Source: Pseudarthrobacter oxydans (lineage in GTDB: Bacteria; Actinomycetota; Actinomycetes; Actinomycetales; Micrococcaceae). From it: 64,000 nt of DNA. The notes beneath the pieces are model-generated. The model made no database searches and was not told where the DNA came from. It saw nothing but the letters and a program-made list of their open reading frames with translations. This document shows, piece by piece, positions 8,377 through 24,787 of the stretch (positions are counted from its first letter, which is position 1; each line of letters begins with the position of its first letter). The DNA lies in NCBI RefSeq assembly GCF_034258515.1, contig NZ_CP139438.1:806001-870000 (forward strand), written 5' to 3'. The translations under genes were made by a program, and so were the position numbers.

Positions 8377-10169
8377 ATTTCAATCCGCAAAGTTCCGGCC
8401 AGCATTTCACTCCCAAGAGCACGTTCGAGCTAAATGCCCCGGGCCTTCAGCATGATCCGCTGTGGTACCGGAAGGCCGTGTTCTACGAAGTACTGGTCAG
8501 GGCTTTTGCGGATGCCAACGGTGACGGTTCGGGCGACTTCTCCGGCCTCATTGACAGGCTTGACTACCTGCAGTGGCTGGGCGTGGACTGTCTCTGGCTG
8601 CCACCGTTCTTCCAGTCACCGCTGCGCGACGGCGGCTATGACATCTCCGACTACAACTCGGTCCTGGACGAGTTTGGAACAATCAGTGACTTCAAGCGGC
8701 TGGTTGCCGAGGCCCACGCCAGGGGCGTCCGGGTCATCATCGACCTGCCCCTGAACCACACGTCGGACCAGCACCCGTGGTTCCAGGAGTCACGCAAGGA
8801 CCCGGATGGCCCCTACGGGGACTTCTACGTCTGGAGCGACACTGACGAGAAGTACCAGGACGCGCGCATCATCTTCGTTGATACGGAGGAATCCAACTGG
8901 ACCTTCGATCCCATCCGCCGCCAGTTCTTCTGGCATCGGTTCTTCAGCCACCAGCCCGACCTGAACTTCGAAAACCCGAAGGTCATCGAGGCATTGTTCG
9001 ATGTGGTCCGGTTCTGGCTGGACCAGGGAATCGACGGTTTCCGGGCCGATGCCATCCCCTACCTGTACGAAGAGGAGGGGACCAACTGCGAGAACCTTCC
9101 GGCCACCCACGAGTTCCTCCGCAAGCTCCGCACCATGGTGGACGAAAGCTATCCCGGGCGGGTCATCATCGCCGAGGCCAACCAGCCGCCGAATGAAGTG
9201 GTGGAATACTTCGGGACGGAAGAAGAGCCCGAATGCCACATGGCCTTCCACTTCCCGATCATGCCGCGGCTGTACTACGCGCTCCGGGACCAGAAGGCCG
9301 CCCCGATCATCGAGACCATGCATGACACCCCCGAAATACCGGACGGGGCACAGTGGGGCACCTTCCTGCGGAACCATGACGAACTGACCCTGGAAATGGT
9401 CACCGCGGATGAGCGGGCGGCCATGCTGGGCTGGTACGCGCCGGACCCCCGCATGCGTGCCAATATCGGCATCCGACGCAGGCTCGCGCCCCTCCTGGAC
9501 AACTCCCGCGCTGAGATCGAGTTGATCAACGCCCTGCTGCTTTCGCTGCCCGGAAGCCCGTTCCTGTACTACGGGGACGAGATCGGCATGGGCGACAACA
9601 TCTGGCTTGAAGACCGCGATGCCGTGCGTACCCCCATGCAGTGGAACCCGGACCGGAATGCCGGCTTCTCCAACGCGGATCCGGGCAAGCTCTACCTGCC
9701 GCCCATCCAGTCCCTGGTGTACAACTACAGCATGGCCAATGTGGAGGCTGAGGCGGCCCATTCCGGTTCGCTGCTGCGCTGGACCCGTCAGATCCTCAGC
9801 GTACGCAAGAACCACCCCGCCTTCGGCCTCGGCGGGTTCAAGCACGTCGATGCCGACCACGACGCCGTACTGGCCTACCTCCGCGAACTTCCGGACGGCA
9901 ACTCGGCGGGCGCCGTCGCGGAGACCATCCTGTGCACCTTCAACCTCTCGCAGCATCCGGTCGCGGCCCAGTTGAAGATCCCGCAGTTCGCCGGACGGGG
10001 GTTGCGCGATGTCTTCGGCGGCCAGCCGTTCCCCGGCATCAACGAGGACGGAAACCTGACCCTGACCCTTGGCAGCCACGACTTCTTCTGGTTGCGGATC
10101 CGGTCCGCTGCATCCAACCCGTCGTCTCCGTACACGCAGGCAATTCCGATCCTCTCGATTGAGAACTGA
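8373..10169 (+). CDS. treS: Trehalose synthase (maltose alpha-D-glucosyltransferase) TreS
   Basis: This 598-residue GH13_16 enzyme interconverts trehalose and maltose. Visible motifs are [20 protein letters not shown], the nucleophile in [20 protein letters not shown] (Asp226), the acid/base in [11 protein letters not shown] (Glu268) and [12 protein letters not shown] (Asp336). The frame is open upstream to 8295, but the GTG at 8373 is chosen because GAGGAG sits about 9 bases before it and the TreS N-terminus ([18 protein letters not shown]) follows properly. The start overlaps the glgE stop. The kinase part of the next gene supplies the maltokinase step that in some actinobacteria is fused to TreS; here TreS itself has no kinase domain. 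Confidence 0.96.
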   Translation: MNFNPQSSGQHFTPKSTFELNAPGLQHDPLWYRKAVFYEVLVRAFADANGDGSGDFSGLIDRLDYLQWLGVDCLWLPPFFQSPLRDGGYDISDYNSVLDEFGTISDFKRLVAEAHARGVRVIIDLPLNHTSDQHPWFQESRKDPDGPYGDFYVWSDTDEKYQDARIIFVDTEESNWTFDPIRRQFFWHRFFSHQPDLNFENPKVIEALFDVVRFWLDQGIDGFRADAIPYLYEEEGTNCENLPATHEFLRKLRTMVDESYPGRVIIAEANQPPNEVVEYFGTEEEPECHMAFHFPIMPRLYYALRDQKAAPIIETMHDTPEIPDGAQWGTFLRNHDELTLEMVTADERAAMLGWYAPDPRMRANIGIRRRLAPLLDNSRAEIELINALLLSLPGSPFLYYGDEIGMGDNIWLEDRDAVRTPMQWNPDRNAGFSNADPGKLYLPPIQSLVYNYSMANVEAEAAHSGSLLRWTRQILSVRKNHPAFGLGGFKHVDADHDAVLAYLRELPDGNSAGAVAETILCTFNLSQHPVAAQLKIPQFAGRGLRDVFGGQPFPGINEDGNLTLTLGSHDFFWLRIRSAASNPSSPYTQAIPILSIEN

Positions 10170-10172
10170 GAT

Positions 10173-13100
10173 ATGAACCAGCCAATCCTCACCCCCGCCC
10201 TCACTGCCCTCCTCCAGGAATGGCTGCCACGGCAGCGCTGGTTCCCGGTCAAGACACCCGACTTCGAGATGTCCCAGGCCGGCAGCCTGGGGCTTGAGGA
10301 TCCCTCGGGCCACGCCGGGCTGGCCGTCTTCCTCCTGAGCGTCACCACGAAGACGCCCGACGGCGGCAGGCGGACGGCCGTTGTCCAGGTTCCCTTGAGT
10401 TTCCGGCAGGCGCCGGCTGCCGGAATGGAACGTGCCCTTGTGGGGCAGGCCGCCGGCATGGATCCATCCCGGACCTGGGTCTATGACGCCGTCCACGATC
10501 CCGACTTCGTGGGCAGCTTGCTGGAGCTCATCCGGAACAGGGAAAAGGCGCCGAACGGAGCCGCGGCCGGCTTCCGGGTCGAGGGGGAGCGGCGGCTGCC
10601 CACCAGCCGCGGCGTTGTGAAGGTGCTGTCAGGTGAGCAATCCAACAGTTCAGTCATTGTGGACGACGGCGAGTCTGCCGCCATCCTGAAGGTGTTCCGG
10701 GTGCTGTCCGACGGCACCAATCCGGAAGTTGAAGTGGGTGCTGCCCTGACGGCTGCCGGCACGTTGGAAGTTCCCGCCACCCTTGGCTGGGTGCGCGGCG
10801 AATGGCTGGCCCAGGCGGCAAACGGAGCGGCAGCCAACGGCGCGGGCCCGCGGTATGTCCAGGGCGAACTGGCTGTGGCGCACGAGTTCCTGGCGGGCGG
10901 CCGGGACGCATGGCTGCTGGCCGTTGACGCCGCCCGGTCCGGCACTGACTTCACGGCAGAAGCCCGCGCGCTCGGTGCGGCCACCGCCACCGTCCACCAG
11001 CGGCTGGCCGAAGCGCTGGGCCAGTCAGCGGAGCGCCAGCCGGGCCAGGTCATCGCTCCCGCAGTAGCCCAGCGCGTCCGCCAGGCATGGGCGGAAGCCG
11101 GAAGCGCCGTCGGCCCTTACGACGACGCCCTGACCGCACTGCTCGACCAGTTGGACCACGCACCGGCCGGCCCGCTGCAGCGCATCCACGGGGACCTCCA
11201 CCTGGGCCAGATCCTTCAGGTCCCGGGGCACGCGGGAAGCCCTGCGCGGTGGGCCATCCTCGATTTTGAAGGCGAACCGCTGCGGCCCGTCGCAGAACGC
11301 AACGTCCCGGACGTTCCCCTGAGGGACGTCGTCGGAATGCTGCGGTCTTTCGATTACGCGGCCGGAGCAGCCCAGCGCGAACAGGAAGGGGCGCAGGTCC
11401 CGGCCAACTGGGTTGACGACTGCGCGGAGGCCTTCCTGGCAGGGTACGCGGCGGTGACGCCCGGGACCGTGGACAGGGAGTCGCCCCTCTTTGTGGCATT
11501 GTGGCTGGACAAGGCACTGTACGAAGTAGTTTATGAATTGCGTAACAGGCCCGACTGGTTGGCGATCCCCGTGAACGCCTCCCGGCGGCTCCTGGGCGGT
11601 AACGGCGCCGGCGATCACGCCGGCGCAGCATCGGAAGGTAACGAAATGACAGGCTCAGCACGAACTGACCGGCCGGGAGCGCCGCTCCATGTGGACGAGG
11701 GCACCCTGGGCAAGATTGCGAACGGTGAACACCACGCACCCCACTCTGTCCTGGGCGCGCACCTTGACGATTACGGCCACGTGACTATCCGTACGGTGAA
11801 GCACCTCGCGGAAGCAGTGACCGTGATTACGCCGACGGGCGAAGTGCCGATGGAACATGAAGCCCATGGCGTTTGGGTGGCAGTCCTTGAACCGCTGCAG
11901 CACGGGCACGTCCCCGACTACAGGCTGTCGGTCACCTACCCGGGTGCCGAACCGGTCACCATGGACGAGCCCTACCGCTACCTGCCCACCGTGGGCGAAG
12001 TGGACCTGCACCTTATCGGTGAGGGCCGGCACGAAAAGCTCTGGGAGGTGCTCGGCGCCCACGTCCAGCACTACAAGTCCGCCATGGGGGACGTAGACGG
12101 TGTTTCGTTTGCCGTCTGGGCACCCAACGCGCAGGCGGTCCGCGTCAAGGGTGACTTCAACGCCTGGGACGGCCGCGAGAACTCCCTCCGTTCGCTGGGC
12201 TCCTCGGGGGTATGGGAACTCTTTGTGCCGGGCGTTTTGGCAGGGGCGTGCTACAAATTCGAAATCAGGACCAAGGCCGGCCACTGGGTGGAGAAGGCAG
12301 ACCCCCTGGCTTTCGGTACCGAAGTGCCCCCGCTGACCGCTTCCCGGGTGGTTGAGCCTTCGTACGCCTTCAAGGACGACGAATGGATGGAGGCGCGCGC
12401 CCAGCGGGATCCCCACAACTCGGCGATGAGCGTCTACGAGGTGCACCTCGGTTCCTGGCGCCTGGGCCTCAGCTACCGGGAGCTCGCCAAGGAACTGGTT
12501 GACTACGTCAAGTGGCTCGGATTCACGCATGTGGAGTTCATGCCCGTGGCAGAGCACCCCTTCGGCGGGTCCTGGGGCTACCAGGTCACCTCCTACTTCG
12601 CCCCCACCTCCCGTTTCGGCCACCCGGATGAGTTCCGCTACCTGGTGGACACCCTCCACCAGGCGGGGATCGGCGTGCTGCTGGACTGGGTCCCGGCCCA
12701 CTTCCCCAAGGACGCCTGGGCGCTTGCGCAGTTCGACGGCGAGCCCCTGTACGAGCACGCAGACCCGAACCTGGGCGAGCACCCTGACTGGGGCACCCTG
12801 ATCTTCGACTTCGGCCGAACCGAAGTCCGGAACTTCCTGGTGGCCAACGCCCTGTACTGGCTGGACGAATTCCACATTGACGGCCTGCGCGTGGACGCCG
12901 TGGCTTCCATGCTCTACCTCGACTACTCGCGGCAGGACGGGCAGTGGCAGCCCAACAGGTTCGGCGGCAGGGAAAACCTGGAAGCGATTTCCTTCCTCCA
13001 GGAAGTCAACGCCACGGTGTACAAGACGCACCCCGGCGCTGTGATGATCGCCGAAGAGTCCACCGCGTTTCCGGGCGTCACCGCTCCCACCAGCCATGGC

Positions 13101-13871
13101 GGCCTCGGCTTCGGCCTGAAGTGGAACATGGGATGGATGCACGATTCGCTCAAGTACATTTCCGAGGAGCCGATCAACCGCAAATGGCACCACGGCACCG
13201 TCACGTTTTCCATGGTCTACGCCTTTACGGAAAACTTCCTGCTTCCCATCAGCCATGATGAGGTAGTCCACGGCAAGGGCTCCATGCTCCGCAAAATGCC
13301 TGGCGACCGCTGGCAGCAGCTCGCAAACCTGCGCGCTTTCCTCGCCTACCAGTGGGCGCACCCCGGCAAGCAGCTGATCTTCATGGGCACCGAGTTTGGC
13401 CAGGAAGCGGAATGGTCCGAACAGCATGGGCTCGACTGGTGGCTTGCCGACATCCCAGCACACAACGGCGTGCAACTGCTCACCAAGGACCTCAACGAGC
13501 TCTACAGTTCCACGCCGGCGCTGTACACCAGGGACAACGAGCCCGGGGGCTTCCAGTGGATCAACGGGGGAGACGCGGACCGGAACGTCCTGTCCTTCAT
13601 CCGTTGGGACAAGGAGAACAACCCGCTGGTTTGCGCCATCAACTTCTCCGGATCGCCGCACGTCGGCTACACCCTGGGGGTTCCGGAGGCCGGTGCATGG
13701 ACCGAAGTGCTGAACACGGACGCCACCACTTACGGCGGATCCGGTGTCCTCAATTCCGGTGCGCTGAAGGCAACGGACCAGGGACAGGACGGGCAGCCGG
13801 CAACGCTGAGCGTCACCCTCCCGCCGCTGGGGGCCGCCTACTTCAAGCCGGGAGCTCCGGCGGCCGGCTAG
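10173..13871 (+). CDS. glgB: Maltokinase - 1,4-alpha-glucan branching enzyme fusion (Mak-GlgB)
   Basis: One uninterrupted 1232-residue ORF joins two enzymes. Residues 1 to about 480 are a Pep2/Mak maltokinase: N-terminal cap ([16 protein letters not shown]) and an aminoglycoside-kinase fold with catalytic [10 protein letters not shown] (Asp341) and metal-binding [10 protein letters not shown] (Asp364). From about 492 the protein is a full-length GlgB: CBM48-like N-domains ([31 protein letters not shown]), barrel nucleophile in [14 protein letters not shown] (Asp908), acid/base in [12 protein letters not shown] (Glu961) and [14 protein letters not shown] (Asp1029). Maltokinase makes maltose-1-phosphate for GlgE; GlgB adds alpha-1,6 branches to the GlgE product. 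At the junction (residue 492, ATG 11646) a GGAAGG lies 7 bases upstream, so GlgB alone (741 aa, normal size) could also be translated. It starts 3 bp after treS. Confidence 0.95.
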   Translation: MNQPILTPALTALLQEWLPRQRWFPVKTPDFEMSQAGSLGLEDPSGHAGLAVFLLSVTTKTPDGGRRTAVVQVPLSFRQAPAAGMERALVGQAAGMDPSRTWVYDAVHDPDFVGSLLELIRNREKAPNGAAAGFRVEGERRLPTSRGVVKVLSGEQSNSSVIVDDGESAAILKVFRVLSDGTNPEVEVGAALTAAGTLEVPATLGWVRGEWLAQAANGAAANGAGPRYVQGELAVAHEFLAGGRDAWLLAVDAARSGTDFTAEARALGAATATVHQRLAEALGQSAERQPGQVIAPAVAQRVRQAWAEAGSAVGPYDDALTALLDQLDHAPAGPLQRIHGDLHLGQILQVPGHAGSPARWAILDFEGEPLRPVAERNVPDVPLRDVVGMLRSFDYAAGAAQREQEGAQVPANWVDDCAEAFLAGYAAVTPGTVDRESPLFVALWLDKALYEVVYELRNRPDWLAIPVNASRRLLGGNGAGDHAGAASEGNEMTGSARTDRPGAPLHVDEGTLGKIANGEHHAPHSVLGAHLDDYGHVTIRTVKHLAEAVTVITPTGEVPMEHEAHGVWVAVLEPLQHGHVPDYRLSVTYPGAEPVTMDEPYRYLPTVGEVDLHLIGEGRHEKLWEVLGAHVQHYKSAMGDVDGVSFAVWAPNAQAVRVKGDFNAWDGRENSLRSLGSSGVWELFVPGVLAGACYKFEIRTKAGHWVEKADPLAFGTEVPPLTASRVVEPSYAFKDDEWMEARAQRDPHNSAMSVYEVHLGSWRLGLSYRELAKELVDYVKWLGFTHVEFMPVAEHPFGGSWGYQVTSYFAPTSRFGHPDEFRYLVDTLHQAGIGVLLDWVPAHFPKDAWALAQFDGEPLYEHADPNLGEHPDWGTLIFDFGRTEVRNFLVANALYWLDEFHIDGLRVDAVASMLYLDYSRQDGQWQPNRFGGRENLEAISFLQEVNATVYKTHPGAVMIAEESTAFPGVTAPTSHGGLGFGLKWNMGWMHDSLKYISEEPINRKWHHGTVTFSMVYAFTENFLLPISHDEVVHGKGSMLRKMPGDRWQQLANLRAFLAYQWAHPGKQLIFMGTEFGQEAEWSEQHGLDWWLADIPAHNGVQLLTKDLNELYSSTPALYTRDNEPGGFQWINGGDADRNVLSFIRWDKENNPLVCAINFSGSPHVGYTLGVPEAGAWTEVLNTDATTYGGSGVLNSGALKATDQGQDGQPATLSVTLPPLGAAYFKPGAPAAG
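11633..11648 (+). promoter_or_regulatory. Internal ribosome binding site and ATG inside the maltokinase-GlgB ORF
   Basis: GGAAGG at 11633-11638 is followed after 7 bases by an in-frame ATG at 11646, exactly where GlgB similarity begins. This is the signal expected of an independent glgB gene. It either marks the ancestral start before two genes merged or is still used to make extra free GlgB. Confidence 0.55.
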
Positions 13872-13894
13872 CAGCCGGTCCCCGATGAGCGGGG

Positions 13895-13928
13895 AAGGCC
13901 CGGAATCCGCGTGGTTCCGGGCCTTTTC
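13895..13928 (+). terminator. Intrinsic terminator of the glgE-treS-glgB operon
   Basis: A perfect 11-bp stem (AAGGCCCGGAA / TTCCGGGCCTT) with a 9-base loop is followed by TTCC, 24 bases after the glgB stop. Confidence 0.8.
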
Positions 13929-13969
13929 CTGTCTCCAGTACGGGGCGCGGAAGGCCCTCTGCGGCCCGG

Positions 13970-13999
13970 TTGGCGATCTGGAAAAAGTGGTGGTAGAGT
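13970..13999 (+). promoter_or_regulatory. Candidate upstream rRNA operon promoter (P1)
   Basis: TTGGCG and TAGAGT are separated by 18 bases, with an A-run (GGAAAAAG) in the spacer. It lies between the glgB terminator and the stronger promoter downstream. The hexamers are less perfect than those of P2. Confidence 0.4.
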
Positions 14000-14079
14000 T
14001 TATTTCCGCGCTGCTCCACGGAGTCAGACGGAAAAACCGACACTCAAGCTTTTGGCTGAAGAGAGTCGCGGACGCCGGT

Positions 14080-14108
14080 TTGACAAGTGAGAAGCCAGCG
14101 GGTAAGTT
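14080..14108 (+). promoter_or_regulatory. rRNA operon promoter (P2)
   Basis: A consensus -35 TTGACA (14080-14085) and a -10 TAAGTT (14103-14108) are 17 bases apart, about 240 bases before the 16S gene. This is the best sigma-70-type promoter in the region. Confidence 0.7.
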
Positions 14109-14168
14109 TGAAAAGTTGCTCCGGAGCGATCCACGGTGGTTTTTTGCTGGTGGTGGTGCCGGGTGTGT

Positions 14169-14198
14169 CTGTTGTTTGAGAACTCAATAGTGTGCCAA
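14169..14198 (+). promoter_or_regulatory. rRNA leader: boxA-like antitermination / 5' arm of 16S processing stem
   Basis: The segment CTGTTGTTTGAGAACTCAAT followed by AGTGTGCCAA resembles actinobacterial rrn leader boxA regions. It is also largely complementary to 16077-16107 in the 16S-23S spacer, so the two would pair and enclose the 16S rRNA as the RNase III processing stem. The GTTGTTTGAGAACT motif recurs before 23S at 16219-16232. Confidence 0.6.
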
Positions 14199-14345
14199 GT
14201 TTGTTGATACCAATTGTTTTAGTGATTGGTTGAATTGACCGGGTCATCCGCCCCTGTGGGTGGTCTGGTTTTTACAGCTGGTTTCAAATTTTGTGCAGCC
14301 TTTTTGTCCCGTTTTCCCGGGGCTGGGGGTTGTGTCTGTTTTACT

Positions 14346-19490
<5,145 letters not shown>

Positions 19491-19559
19491 ACACACCACA
19501 CCCGTGAAACCGGTTCAAAAGCGGTTCCACACCAGGGTTGGTAAAAAGATAACAAGACT

Positions 19560-19595
19560 GCTTGCGTCCACTATGTGGTTCCCGAACAACAAACC
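19560..19595 (+). promoter_or_regulatory. 3' arm of the 23S rRNA processing stem
   Basis: GCTTGCGTCCACTATGTGGT and the bases after it are the near-perfect reverse complement of 16216-16250 in the 16S-23S spacer. The pair would form a helix of about 35 bp around the 23S rRNA, the usual RNase III target. Confidence 0.7.
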
Positions 19596-19716
19596 ATTTG
19601 TTGCAGGGAACACCAACTGAATAACAACACCACCCTGCCCTCACACGGGCAGGAAAGCATGTTGTAACCACAACACTTCCCACCCCCCGGGACACCCGGG
19701 CGGACGGGTAACAAGG

Positions 19717-19833
19717 TTACGGCGGTCATAGCGTGGGGGAAACGCCCGGTCCCATTCCGAACCCGGAAGCTAAGACCCACAGCGCCGATGGTACTGCACC
19801 CGGGAGGGTGTGGGAGAGTAGGTCACCGCCGGA
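19717..19833 (+). rRNA. rrf: 5S ribosomal RNA
   Basis: A 117-nt 5S gene: TTACGGCGGTCATAGCG at the 5' end, the conserved CCCGGTCCCATTCCGAACCC loop, and GAGAGTAGGTCACCGCCGGA at the 3' end pairing with the 5' end. It is the last gene of the rRNA operon and is followed within 15 bases by a strong hairpin. Confidence 0.95.
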
Positions 19834-19843
19834 CATACATTCA

Positions 19844-19880
19844 AGCAGGGCCCTGACAACAACGTCAGGGCCCTGCTGCA
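19844..19880 (+). terminator. rRNA operon terminator
   Basis: A perfect 14-bp inverted repeat (AGCAGGGCCCTGAC / GTCAGGGCCCTGCT) with a 6-base loop lies just after 5S. The downstream tract (GCATTTAAC) has only three consecutive T. Confidence 0.75.
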
Positions 19881-19972
19881 TTTAACCCCCGGGTTACAAC
19901 CACCAGCTCGCCGGCTACCCGCAGCCAAGGGCCGCGGCGTGGGAGGCCACGCAGACGGTAAAGTTGGGCACC

Positions 19973-20479
19973 ATGGACAGCCTCTTCAGCCACGCGCAGG
20001 AACCCACCGGGAACGACGACGAATCGGCCCCCGAGGCACTGGGCCCCGTGGTGAACACGGTGATAGTTCCGGGAAGCGTTGGCCATGCCTTCGCGGGCTT
20101 TACGGACCACACGCACCTGTGGTGGCCCCTGGAATCGCACGGCGTCTACGGTGCAGGCTCCTACGTGGAATTCGAGGAGAACCTCATCCTGGAGACAGCC
20201 GACGACGGCCGGACCACCATTTGGGGAACCCTTGATGACTGGCAGCCGCCATTGTCATTCCATGCCACGTGGCATCCCGGCACCACCGCGCTGTGGTCCA
20301 CTGAACTCCTCGTCGCCTTCCGTGCCGTCGCGGACGGCACCGAGGTCCGGGTCTTCCATGAGGGGTGGGAAGGTGCCGAAGATCCAGCCGCCACCAGGGC
20401 GAAGTATGCCAGCGACTGGCCGGGGATCCTTGCGCGGTACGCTCGTTTCATGGGTGCTGCAGGCACCCCGGGCGCATAG
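19973..20479 (+). CDS. SRPBCC-fold (START/AHSA1-like) domain protein
   Basis: This 168-residue protein has the helix-grip pattern of the SRPBCC superfamily: an N-terminal strand (NTVIVPGSVGHAFAGFTDHT), the WWPLESHGVYG loop, alternating strands, and a C-terminal helix (DWPGILARYARFM). AHSA1-like members bind small hydrophobic ligands or regulate partner proteins in the cytoplasm; no specific ligand can be assigned. The ATG at 19973 is preferred; an in-frame TTG lies 9 bases earlier. It sits alone between the rRNA terminator and the glcD-like gene, 65 bp upstream of the latter on the same strand. No other domain is visible. Confidence 0.75.
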   Translation: MDSLFSHAQEPTGNDDESAPEALGPVVNTVIVPGSVGHAFAGFTDHTHLWWPLESHGVYGAGSYVEFEENLILETADDGRTTIWGTLDDWQPPLSFHATWHPGTTALWSTELLVAFRAVADGTEVRVFHEGWEGAEDPAATRAKYASDWPGILARYARFMGAAGTPGA

Positions 20480-20544
20480 GGTCAGGCCCCCGTCCCAGCC
20501 CGGCCTAGACTGGGGGAACACGCGCTACGAGGGACGGAGGCTTC

Positions 20545-21915
20545 GTGGGAAGCATAGTGGACGAGCTGGAAGCCATCCTTGCGCCCGGGCAGATAGAGGT
20601 GGGCGAGGCCGCGCTCCGCAGGTACGCCGTGGACCAGGCCCCCATCATCGACTTTCAGCTGCCGTTGGCCGTGGTCTTCCCGGAATCCGTGGCAGACGTC
20701 CAGGCCGTCGTCCGCGCCTGCGCAGGCAGCAGTGTTGCCCTCGTGGCCCGCGGCGCGGGGACGGGAGTCTCCGGCGGGGCCCATGCCACGGAGAACTGCA
20801 TCATTCTTTCCTTGGAGCGCATGGACCGCATCCTCGCCCTCAGTCCGGATGACGAAACGGCAGCGGTGGAGCCCGGCGTGGTGAACGCAGCCCTCAATGA
20901 GGCTGCCGCCATGCATGGGCTGATGTACGCGCCGGATCCAGCCAGCTTCCGCAGCTCCACCATCGGCGGGAACGTTGCCACGAACGCCGGCGGGCTGCGG
21001 TGTGCGAAATACGGGGTCACCAGGGACTCGGTCCTCGCGCTCGACGTGGTGCTGGCTGATGGGTCGCTCATCCATACCGGCCACCAGACGTTCAAGGGCG
21101 TGGCCGGGTACGACCTCACCAGCCTGTTCGTGGGGTCCGAGGGCACGCTCGGCATCGTCGTCGGGGTCACGGTCCGCTTGAAGTACCTGCCGCAGGAGGT
21201 TCACACGGTCGCGGCGTTCTACCCGGACTTCCGGCAGGCTGCCGCGGGTGTCCTGGCCGTCGGCAAAGCACGGGTGCAGCCCGCCATCATGGAATTGCTG
21301 GATGGCGGTACGCTGGCCCAACTCGATGACATCCACGGCTCTGACCTCACCGCCCGGGGCCGGTCACTGCTCCTGATCCAGACAGACGGGTTCGGTGCAG
21401 CCGCGGAGGCCCAGGTAGTGCGGGACGTCCTCCGGGCCGGGGGCGCAGCTGTCACCACCGAGGCCAGCGCCGAGGCGGAGCGGTTGGTGGAGCTTCGCCG
21501 GCACAGCAGGGGAGTGGAGGTCGACGACGAATACCGCGTGGGCGAGGACGTCGCCGTGCCCCGTTCCCGGCTGGTGGATTACGTTGCCGCCCTGGAAGCG
21601 ATGGCCGTGGACCACGCCGTACACCTCAAGGTGGTGGCCCATGCCGGCGACGGAAACCTGCACCCCACCTTCTGGATCGACCGCACGGGCAACAGTGTGG
21701 ACGCCGGCGCCATGGAACGGCTGCAACGGGTCCTGGACGAGTCCATCACAGCCGCGCTCGAAATGGGCGGGACGATTACGGGCGAGCACGGAGTTGGCCA
21801 GTACAAATTGCGTTGGCTGGGCCAGGAGCAGGCGGAGCCGGTCCGGGAACTCCAGCGCAGGATCAAGGAACTGTTTGATCCTGCGGGCATCCTCAACCCC
21901 GGGAAGGCTATCTAG
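20545..21915 (+). CDS. FAD-linked oxidase, glycolate oxidase subunit GlcD / D-lactate dehydrogenase-like
   Basis: This 456-residue protein has a PCMH-type FAD-binding domain: VVFPESVADVQAVVRAC, the diphosphate loop ARGAGTGVSGGA, SSTIGGNVATNAGG and GSEGTLGIV. A C-terminal FAD-oxidase domain follows, with the His motif VVAHAGDGNLHP and GGTITGEHGVGQYK, and an FDPAGILNPGKAI end. This order is typical of GlcD and of cytosolic D-lactate dehydrogenases, which oxidise 2-hydroxyacids to 2-oxoacids. No GlcE or GlcF partner is adjacent, so a stand-alone dehydrogenase is more likely than a glycolate oxidase complex. The start is GTG at 20545. It is convergent with the DUF4032 gene, with 15 bp between them. 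Confidence 0.85.
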   Translation: MGSIVDELEAILAPGQIEVGEAALRRYAVDQAPIIDFQLPLAVVFPESVADVQAVVRACAGSSVALVARGAGTGVSGGAHATENCIILSLERMDRILALSPDDETAAVEPGVVNAALNEAAAMHGLMYAPDPASFRSSTIGGNVATNAGGLRCAKYGVTRDSVLALDVVLADGSLIHTGHQTFKGVAGYDLTSLFVGSEGTLGIVVGVTVRLKYLPQEVHTVAAFYPDFRQAAAGVLAVGKARVQPAIMELLDGGTLAQLDDIHGSDLTARGRSLLLIQTDGFGAAAEAQVVRDVLRAGGAAVTTEASAEAERLVELRRHSRGVEVDDEYRVGEDVAVPRSRLVDYVAALEAMAVDHAVHLKVVAHAGDGNLHPTFWIDRTGNSVDAGAMERLQRVLDESITAALEMGGTITGEHGVGQYKLRWLGQEQAEPVRELQRRIKELFDPAGILNPGKAI

Positions 21916-21930
21916 CGTTTGGCGTGCGGT

Positions 21931-23349
21931 TCAGTCGTCCGAGTCGGGGTACTCGTCGATTGACTCGTCTTCGCCGTAGCGCGACTCCTCGGTCTCCACT
22001 TCGAGGATCTTCAACAGCTCCGTATCCGGGTTCAGCATGATGGCGGCCTCGTCCCGGCGGTGCCGCAGGATTGAGTCGATGTAGGACTGCACGGCCTCCG
22101 CCAGCGGGATGTGCCGTTCCTGCTTTTCGGACATGTACCAGCGGTGTTCCAGGACTTCGTGCACCACTTCAGCGGGTTCGAGCTTGCCGGAAAGGTCCCG
22201 CGGAATGGACCTGACGATCGGCTCGAAGATCTGGCTGACCCAGAGGTGGGCGCTGTATTCCTCGTCCATGCCCGGGTTGTTGTCTGCGCGGAACGAATCC
22301 ATGTCATTGAGGAGGCGGCGGGCCTGGTTCTCCTGGGCGTCGATGCCCGTAAGCCTCAGCAACCGCCGCTGGTGGTGCCCCGCGTCCACCACCTTGGGCT
22401 GCAGCTGGATGGTGGTGCCGTTCTGGGTGGTCTTGATGGCGTATTCCTCGACATCGAAGCCGAGTTCGTTGAGCCGGCGGATCCGGGCGCTGACCCGCCA
22501 GCGCTCACCCAGTTCGAAGGACTCCTTTTCAGTAAGCTCCTGCCACAGGCGGCGGTAGCTGTCCATGATCAGCTCGCTGGTGGCCACCGGGTCCACCTTT
22601 TCCTCGATCAGCCCGCCGTCGAGCAGGTCCATCAGCTCGCCCGCAATGTTCACCCGTGCGATCTCGAGGTCATATTCACGCTGGCCCGTGGACAGGTCCG
22701 GGTACAGCTCGCCGGTCTCCGCGTCCACCAGGTAGGCGGCAAACGCCCCGGCGTCGCGCCTGAACAGCGTATTGGAAAGGGACACGTCGCCCCAGTAGAA
22801 GCCGATGAGGTGGAGGCGCACCAGCAGCAGCGCCTGGGCGTCGATAAGGCGCGTCAGCGTGTCCTTGCGGAGCATTTGGGAGAACAGGGCGCGGTACGGC
22901 ATGGAGAACTTCAGGTGCCGGGTGACCAGCACCGGGTTCAGCGGACGCCCGTCCAGGGTGGTGCGGCCGGTAATCACGGCCACCGGCTCCACGCAGGGGA
23001 CATCCAGCCGGGCCAGCTTGCGGAGCATGTGGTACTCGTGCCGGGCCACGTGCTCCGACGTCTCCTTGATGGCGATGACGGAGCCGCCAAGATGGGCGAA
23101 GCGCACGATGTGGCGGGAGATGCCGCGCGGCAGTGCGGCCAGGTTCTCTGCGGGCCAGTCTTCCAGGGCAATGTGCCACGGCAGGTCCAGGAGCTCGGGG
23201 TCCGCGGCCGCCGCCGTGATGTTCAGCGAGCTGGAGACCGAGGCTGCCTTGCCGTCGTCAGCACTGGCGGCCACAAACCGCGGCAGCTTCCCGATCTGCC
23301 CGTAGTCGGTGGGTTCGTCGTGCCACTGGGCGCTGTATTCCTCGGTCAT
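21931..23349 (-). CDS. DUF4032 protein with kinase-like N-terminal half
   Basis: This 472-residue actinobacterial protein matches the DUF4032 family. The N-terminal half looks like an atypical kinase: SVIAIKETSEHVARHEYHML resembles a Lys/Glu ATP-anchoring pair, and HLIGFYWGDVSLSNTLF resembles a catalytic loop with Asp and Asn, followed by YLVDAETGE as a possible metal-binding Asp. The C-terminal half (about 290-450) is alpha-helical, and the tail is very acidic (ESRYGEDESIDEYPDSDD). No substrate is known to me. It is divergent from the plus-strand genes upstream and is separated from the sugar ABC ATPase behind it by a strong terminator. No signal peptide or membrane segment is present, so it is cytoplasmic. 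Confidence 0.8.
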   Translation of the reverse strand: MTEEYSAQWHDEPTDYGQIGKLPRFVAASADDGKAASVSSSLNITAAAADPELLDLPWHIALEDWPAENLAALPRGISRHIVRFAHLGGSVIAIKETSEHVARHEYHMLRKLARLDVPCVEPVAVITGRTTLDGRPLNPVLVTRHLKFSMPYRALFSQMLRKDTLTRLIDAQALLLVRLHLIGFYWGDVSLSNTLFRRDAGAFAAYLVDAETGELYPDLSTGQREYDLEIARVNIAGELMDLLDGGLIEEKVDPVATSELIMDSYRRLWQELTEKESFELGERWRVSARIRRLNELGFDVEEYAIKTTQNGTTIQLQPKVVDAGHHQRRLLRLTGIDAQENQARRLLNDMDSFRADNNPGMDEEYSAHLWVSQIFEPIVRSIPRDLSGKLEPAEVVHEVLEHRWYMSEKQERHIPLAEAVQSYIDSILRHRRDEAAIMLNPDTELLKILEVETEESRYGEDESIDEYPDSDD

Positions 23350-23408
23350 GGCTCAATTCTTCCGTACATCGGGCGGCCCGCTAAATTCTCCTGGGCCGCA
23401 GTTAAAGG

Positions 23409-23454
23409 CCGACGGCGGCCCGCACCATTGCGTAAAGGTGCGGGCCGCCGTCGG
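23409..23454 (-). terminator. Intrinsic terminator after the sugar-ABC ATPase gene
   Basis: A perfect 18-bp stem (CCGACGGCGGCCCGCACC / GGTGCGGGCCGCCGTCGG) with a 10-base loop lies 18 bases after the minus-strand ATPase stop. T/A tracts are weak on both sides. It insulates the DUF4032 gene from read-through. Confidence 0.85.
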
Positions 23455-23472
23455 TTTGGCTTTTGCTGGGAA

Positions 23473-24555
<1,083 letters not shown>

Positions 24556-24787
24556 AGTTATCAATCCCTTCACCGGCAGGTACGTGCCGGACGATCCGTT
24601 GTGAATGGTTCATGTTTGTTCAGTTTTGTGCTGCTGACGCTCCCGGGTCGAGGCCGAGGAGCGCCGAGTGACGCCGCACGGTTCTTGTGCGCCACATCAC
24701 ATGCAAGAGTATGTCAGATGTTTCAACAATGGTTGCAAATGTTACGGTCATCACATGTGAGCTTGCGCATGCCCGGGCCGGGCTGCA

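Noticed and set aside
11655..13661. 668-codon minus-strand ORF opposite glgB
   Set aside because: Antisense shadow of the branching enzyme, with no recognisable domain or ribosome site.
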